6,519 bases of DNA from assembly GCA_016234425.1 (NCBI GenBank), contig JACRCA010000255.1:1-6519 (forward strand), given 5' to 3'. The translations under genes were made by a program, and so were the position numbers. Every line of letters begins with the position of its first letter. Position 1 is the stretch's first letter. The stretch comes from Deltaproteobacteria bacterium. Lineage in GTDB: Bacteria; Desulfobacterota; SM23-61. This document shows, in pieces, positions 5,543 to 6,519 of this stretch. The notes beneath the pieces are model-generated. The model saw only the letters and a list, made by a program, of their open reading frames with translations, made no database searches and had not been told where the DNA came from.

Positions 5543-5571
5543 TTGTAATTTTTTAAAAAATCATATAAAAT
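5543..5571 (+). promoter_or_regulatory. Promoter of the toxin-antitoxin operon
   Basis: TTGTAA (5543-5548, 4 of 6) is followed after 17 bp by TAAAAT (5566-5571, 5 of 6). Transcription would start near 5578, leaving a leader of roughly 37 nt before ATG 5615. Both boxes overlap inverted-repeat arms, which fits autorepression by the antitoxin or the antitoxin-toxin complex. Confidence 0.55.
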
Positions 5572-5600
5572 GAATTAAAATATGATTTTTAAAAAATTTT
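5547..5600 (+). repeat. Long AT-rich inverted repeat, probable antitoxin operator
   Basis: The left arm (5547-5566: AA, six T, six A, TCATAT) is the reverse complement of the right arm (ATATGA at 5580-5585, five T, six A, then T's), except for one extra A. About 19 pairs are separated by a 13-nt AT-rich spacer (5567-5579). It covers the promoter spacer, the -10 box and the predicted start, the usual place for an autoregulatory site of an AbrB-fold antitoxin. As RNA it would also form a hairpin, but GC content is too low for a good terminator. Confidence 0.6.
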
Positions 5601-5614
5601 CTGGGAGGCGAGGA

Positions 5615-5860
5615 ATGCAGACCAAAGTCTCAGAAAGGGGGCAGGTCTCTATCCCGGCCAAAATCCGGAAGCGATTTCAGATCAAGCCCAAAACCAGGTT
5701 AGAATGGATCGTGGAGCAGGATCGTATTATACTTCTGCCCGTTCCGCAGGACCCGATTTCCACCTTCCGCGGACGGGGAGGAAAACAGTATACCACGGCT
5801 GACCTGCTGGCAGACCGGAAGGTAGAAAGGATGCAGGAAAATGCCCGCGACAAAGGCTGA
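5615..5860 (+). CDS. AbrB/MazE/SpoVT-family antitoxin (VapB-like)
   Basis: The 81-residue product has an N-terminal swapped-hairpin DNA-binding domain at residues 1-44: TKVSERGQVSIPAKIRKRFQIKPKTRLEW...DRIILLPVP, with the hallmark RGQ-[IV]-[ST]-[IL]-P and K-x-R. The C-terminal part (45-81), including YTTADLLADRKVERM, is the expected flexible toxin-neutralising tail. Members bind their own promoter and inhibit the partner toxin. I chose ATG 5615 because GGGAGG (5603-5608) lies 6 nt upstream and the domain begins there. An earlier in-frame ATG at 5582 would add 11 residues not seen in the family and lies inside the operator repeat. Its last 20 nt overlap the PIN toxin gene, the classic antitoxin-first layout. 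Confidence 0.9.
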   Translation: MQTKVSERGQVSIPAKIRKRFQIKPKTRLEWIVEQDRIILLPVPQDPISTFRGRGGKQYTTADLLADRKVERMQENARDKG

Positions 5861-6269
5861 AAGGAAATACCTCCTGGATACCTCGGCTCTGCTGGCCCTG
5901 TGGAATGCCGAAAGAGGATCGGAGTTCGTAGAAAAGTTGCTCCACCAATCCCTTAGAAAAAAGATAAAGGTCCTGGTCTCCTTCATGACCTATATGGAAG
6001 CTACCTATCGCCTCTGGCGAAGTCGAGGGCAGGGAATCGCCAAAGAATTCTGTATCCATCTGAATACCCTGCCCATCTGGCGAATCGATTTGGACGAAAA
6101 CATTCTGTTCAAAGCGGCAGAGCTCAAGGCTACAAAAAACCTTTCTGTGGCCGACAGCTGGATCATCGCCAGCGCAGTTGTGCATCAGGCCACCCTGGTC
6201 CATAAAGACCCCGAGTTTGAACAGGTAAAAGATCTCATCCAACTTTGGGCCCTGCCCTATAAAGTATAA
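5841..6269 (+). CDS. vapC: VapC-like PIN-domain toxin (ribonuclease)
   Basis: The 142-residue product is a complete PIN domain. Type II toxins of this family are Mg2+-dependent RNases that typically cut tRNA or rRNA. The acidic active-site residues are present: D13 in YLLDTSALLALW, E53 in SFMTYMEATYRLW, D105 in LSVADSWIIASA and D123 in LVHKDPEFE. No inactivating change is visible. The start ATG 5841 lies inside the antitoxin gene (20-nt overlap, different frame), with AGGAAA just before it, so translation is likely coupled and the toxin is made in lower amounts. The RNA target cannot be read from sequence. Its stop at 6267-6269 is 3 nt before uvrB, so transcripts from the toxin-antitoxin promoter probably run into uvrB. 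Confidence 0.9.
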   Translation: MPATKAERKYLLDTSALLALWNAERGSEFVEKLLHQSLRKKIKVLVSFMTYMEATYRLWRSRGQGIAKEFCIHLNTLPIWRIDLDENILFKAAELKATKNLSVADSWIIASAVVHQATLVHKDPEFEQVKDLIQLWALPYKV

Positions 6270-6272
6270 TCC

Positions 6273-6519
6273 ATGCCCGATTTTAGGATTGTCTCTGAAT
6301 ACAGACCCAAGGGAGACCAGCCCCAGGCCATCGAGAAGCTGGTGAAGGGTGTCCAACAGGGCTTGACCCATCAGGTCCTCCTCGGCGTCACTGGCTCCGG
6401 GAAGACTTTCACCATGGCCAATGTCATCGAAAGTGTGCAGAAGCCCACTTTGGTCATCGCCCCGAATAAGACCTTAGCCGCCCAACTCTTCCAGGAGTTC
6501 CAAGCCCTTTTTCCAGAGA
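6273..6519 (+). CDS. uvrB: UvrABC system protein B, N-terminal part (runs off the window)
   Basis: Eighty-two codons of the nucleotide-excision-repair damage-recognition helicase are present. UvrB takes damage from UvrA, opens the duplex and recruits UvrC. Visible motifs are FRIVSEYRPKGDQPQAI with the Q-motif-like GDQPQAI (14-20), Walker A GVTGSGKT (38-45) followed by FTMANVIE, and KPTLVIAPNKTLAAQLFQEF (helicase motif Ia; most UvrBs have AHNKTLA, here APNKTLA). The reading frame is intact to the window edge, which cuts off the beta-hairpin and all later motifs. ATG 6273 is the family's usual start. No Shine-Dalgarno is seen and the gene follows vapC by 3 nt, so translation may be coupled to the toxin. 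No LexA-type box is evident upstream. Confidence 0.96.
   Translation, partial: MPDFRIVSEYRPKGDQPQAIEKLVKGVQQGLTHQVLLGVTGSGKTFTMANVIESVQKPTLVIAPNKTLAAQLFQEFQALFPE

Noticed and set aside
5582..5614. Upstream in-frame ATG that would lengthen the antitoxin by 11 residues
   Set aside because: No ribosome binding site, lies inside the inverted repeat, and the added residues are outside the domain; ATG 5615 has GGGAGG at a good distance.
6265..6270. Perfect TATAAT just before uvrB
   Set aside because: It ends 2 nt before the ATG, so a normal start would fall inside the coding region, and there is no -35 box at the right distance.
5727..6371. 214-codon minus-strand ORF across vapC and uvrB
   Set aside because: Spans two genes with intact catalytic motifs on the + strand; no recognisable domain of its own.
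1..6519. CRISPR array, insertion sequence, prophage or integron
   Set aside because: No regular direct repeats, transposase, integrase or phage-like gene is visible on either strand.

Overview
The window looks like chromosomal DNA of a Gram-negative bacterium with moderately high GC. My best guess is the former Deltaproteobacteria (Desulfobacterota/Syntrophia-like). This rests on the style of the YggT, zinc-ribbon, RNase P RNA and ADP-forming acyl-CoA synthetase-like sequences and on a lipoprotein signal. It is an inference from remembered family resemblance, not a search. Nearly all supported genes are on the + strand.

Region 1 (1-2132) is an RNA-metabolism block. After a possible tail of an upstream gene there is a consensus-like promoter, a CAT-anticodon tRNA (probably elongator Met) and a strong 15-bp terminator hairpin. 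Directly after the terminator's T-tract come a Shine-Dalgarno and a TTG-initiated gene for a coiled-coil protein with a C4 zinc ribbon. This overlaps by 4 nt a complete RNase HI gene. Immediately downstream is rnpB (type A RNase P RNA) with its own TTTACT-N17-TATAAT promoter. RNase P matures tRNA 5' ends and RNase HI removes RNA from RNA-DNA hybrids.

Region 2 (2133-4554) carries three intact housekeeping or accessory genes: a YggT-family membrane protein, a methenyltetrahydrofolate synthetase-like protein that resembles animal MTHFSD more than classic YgfA, and a TPR-repeat lipoprotein. The last two have good extended -10 promoters. Just before yggT sits a 5' fragment of a gamma-carbonic-anhydrase-like gene, cut off where the yggT ribosome binding site begins.

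Region 3 (4555-6519) holds a decayed ADP-forming acyl-CoA synthetase gene, with a single-base frameshift near 4860 and loss of its 3' part near 5516. An abrupt AT-rich segment with large inverted repeats follows. It serves as promoter/operator for an AbrB-like antitoxin and VapC-like PIN toxin pair. The toxin gene ends 3 nt before uvrB, of which only the first 82 codons lie in the window.

I found no CRISPR array, transposase, integrase or phage gene. The clearest unusual signals are two gene-truncation junctions, the AT-rich dyad operator at the toxin-antitoxin insertion point, a toxin gene abutting uvrB, and a terminator placed exactly between a tRNA and a ribosome binding site. I see no convincing wholly new system.
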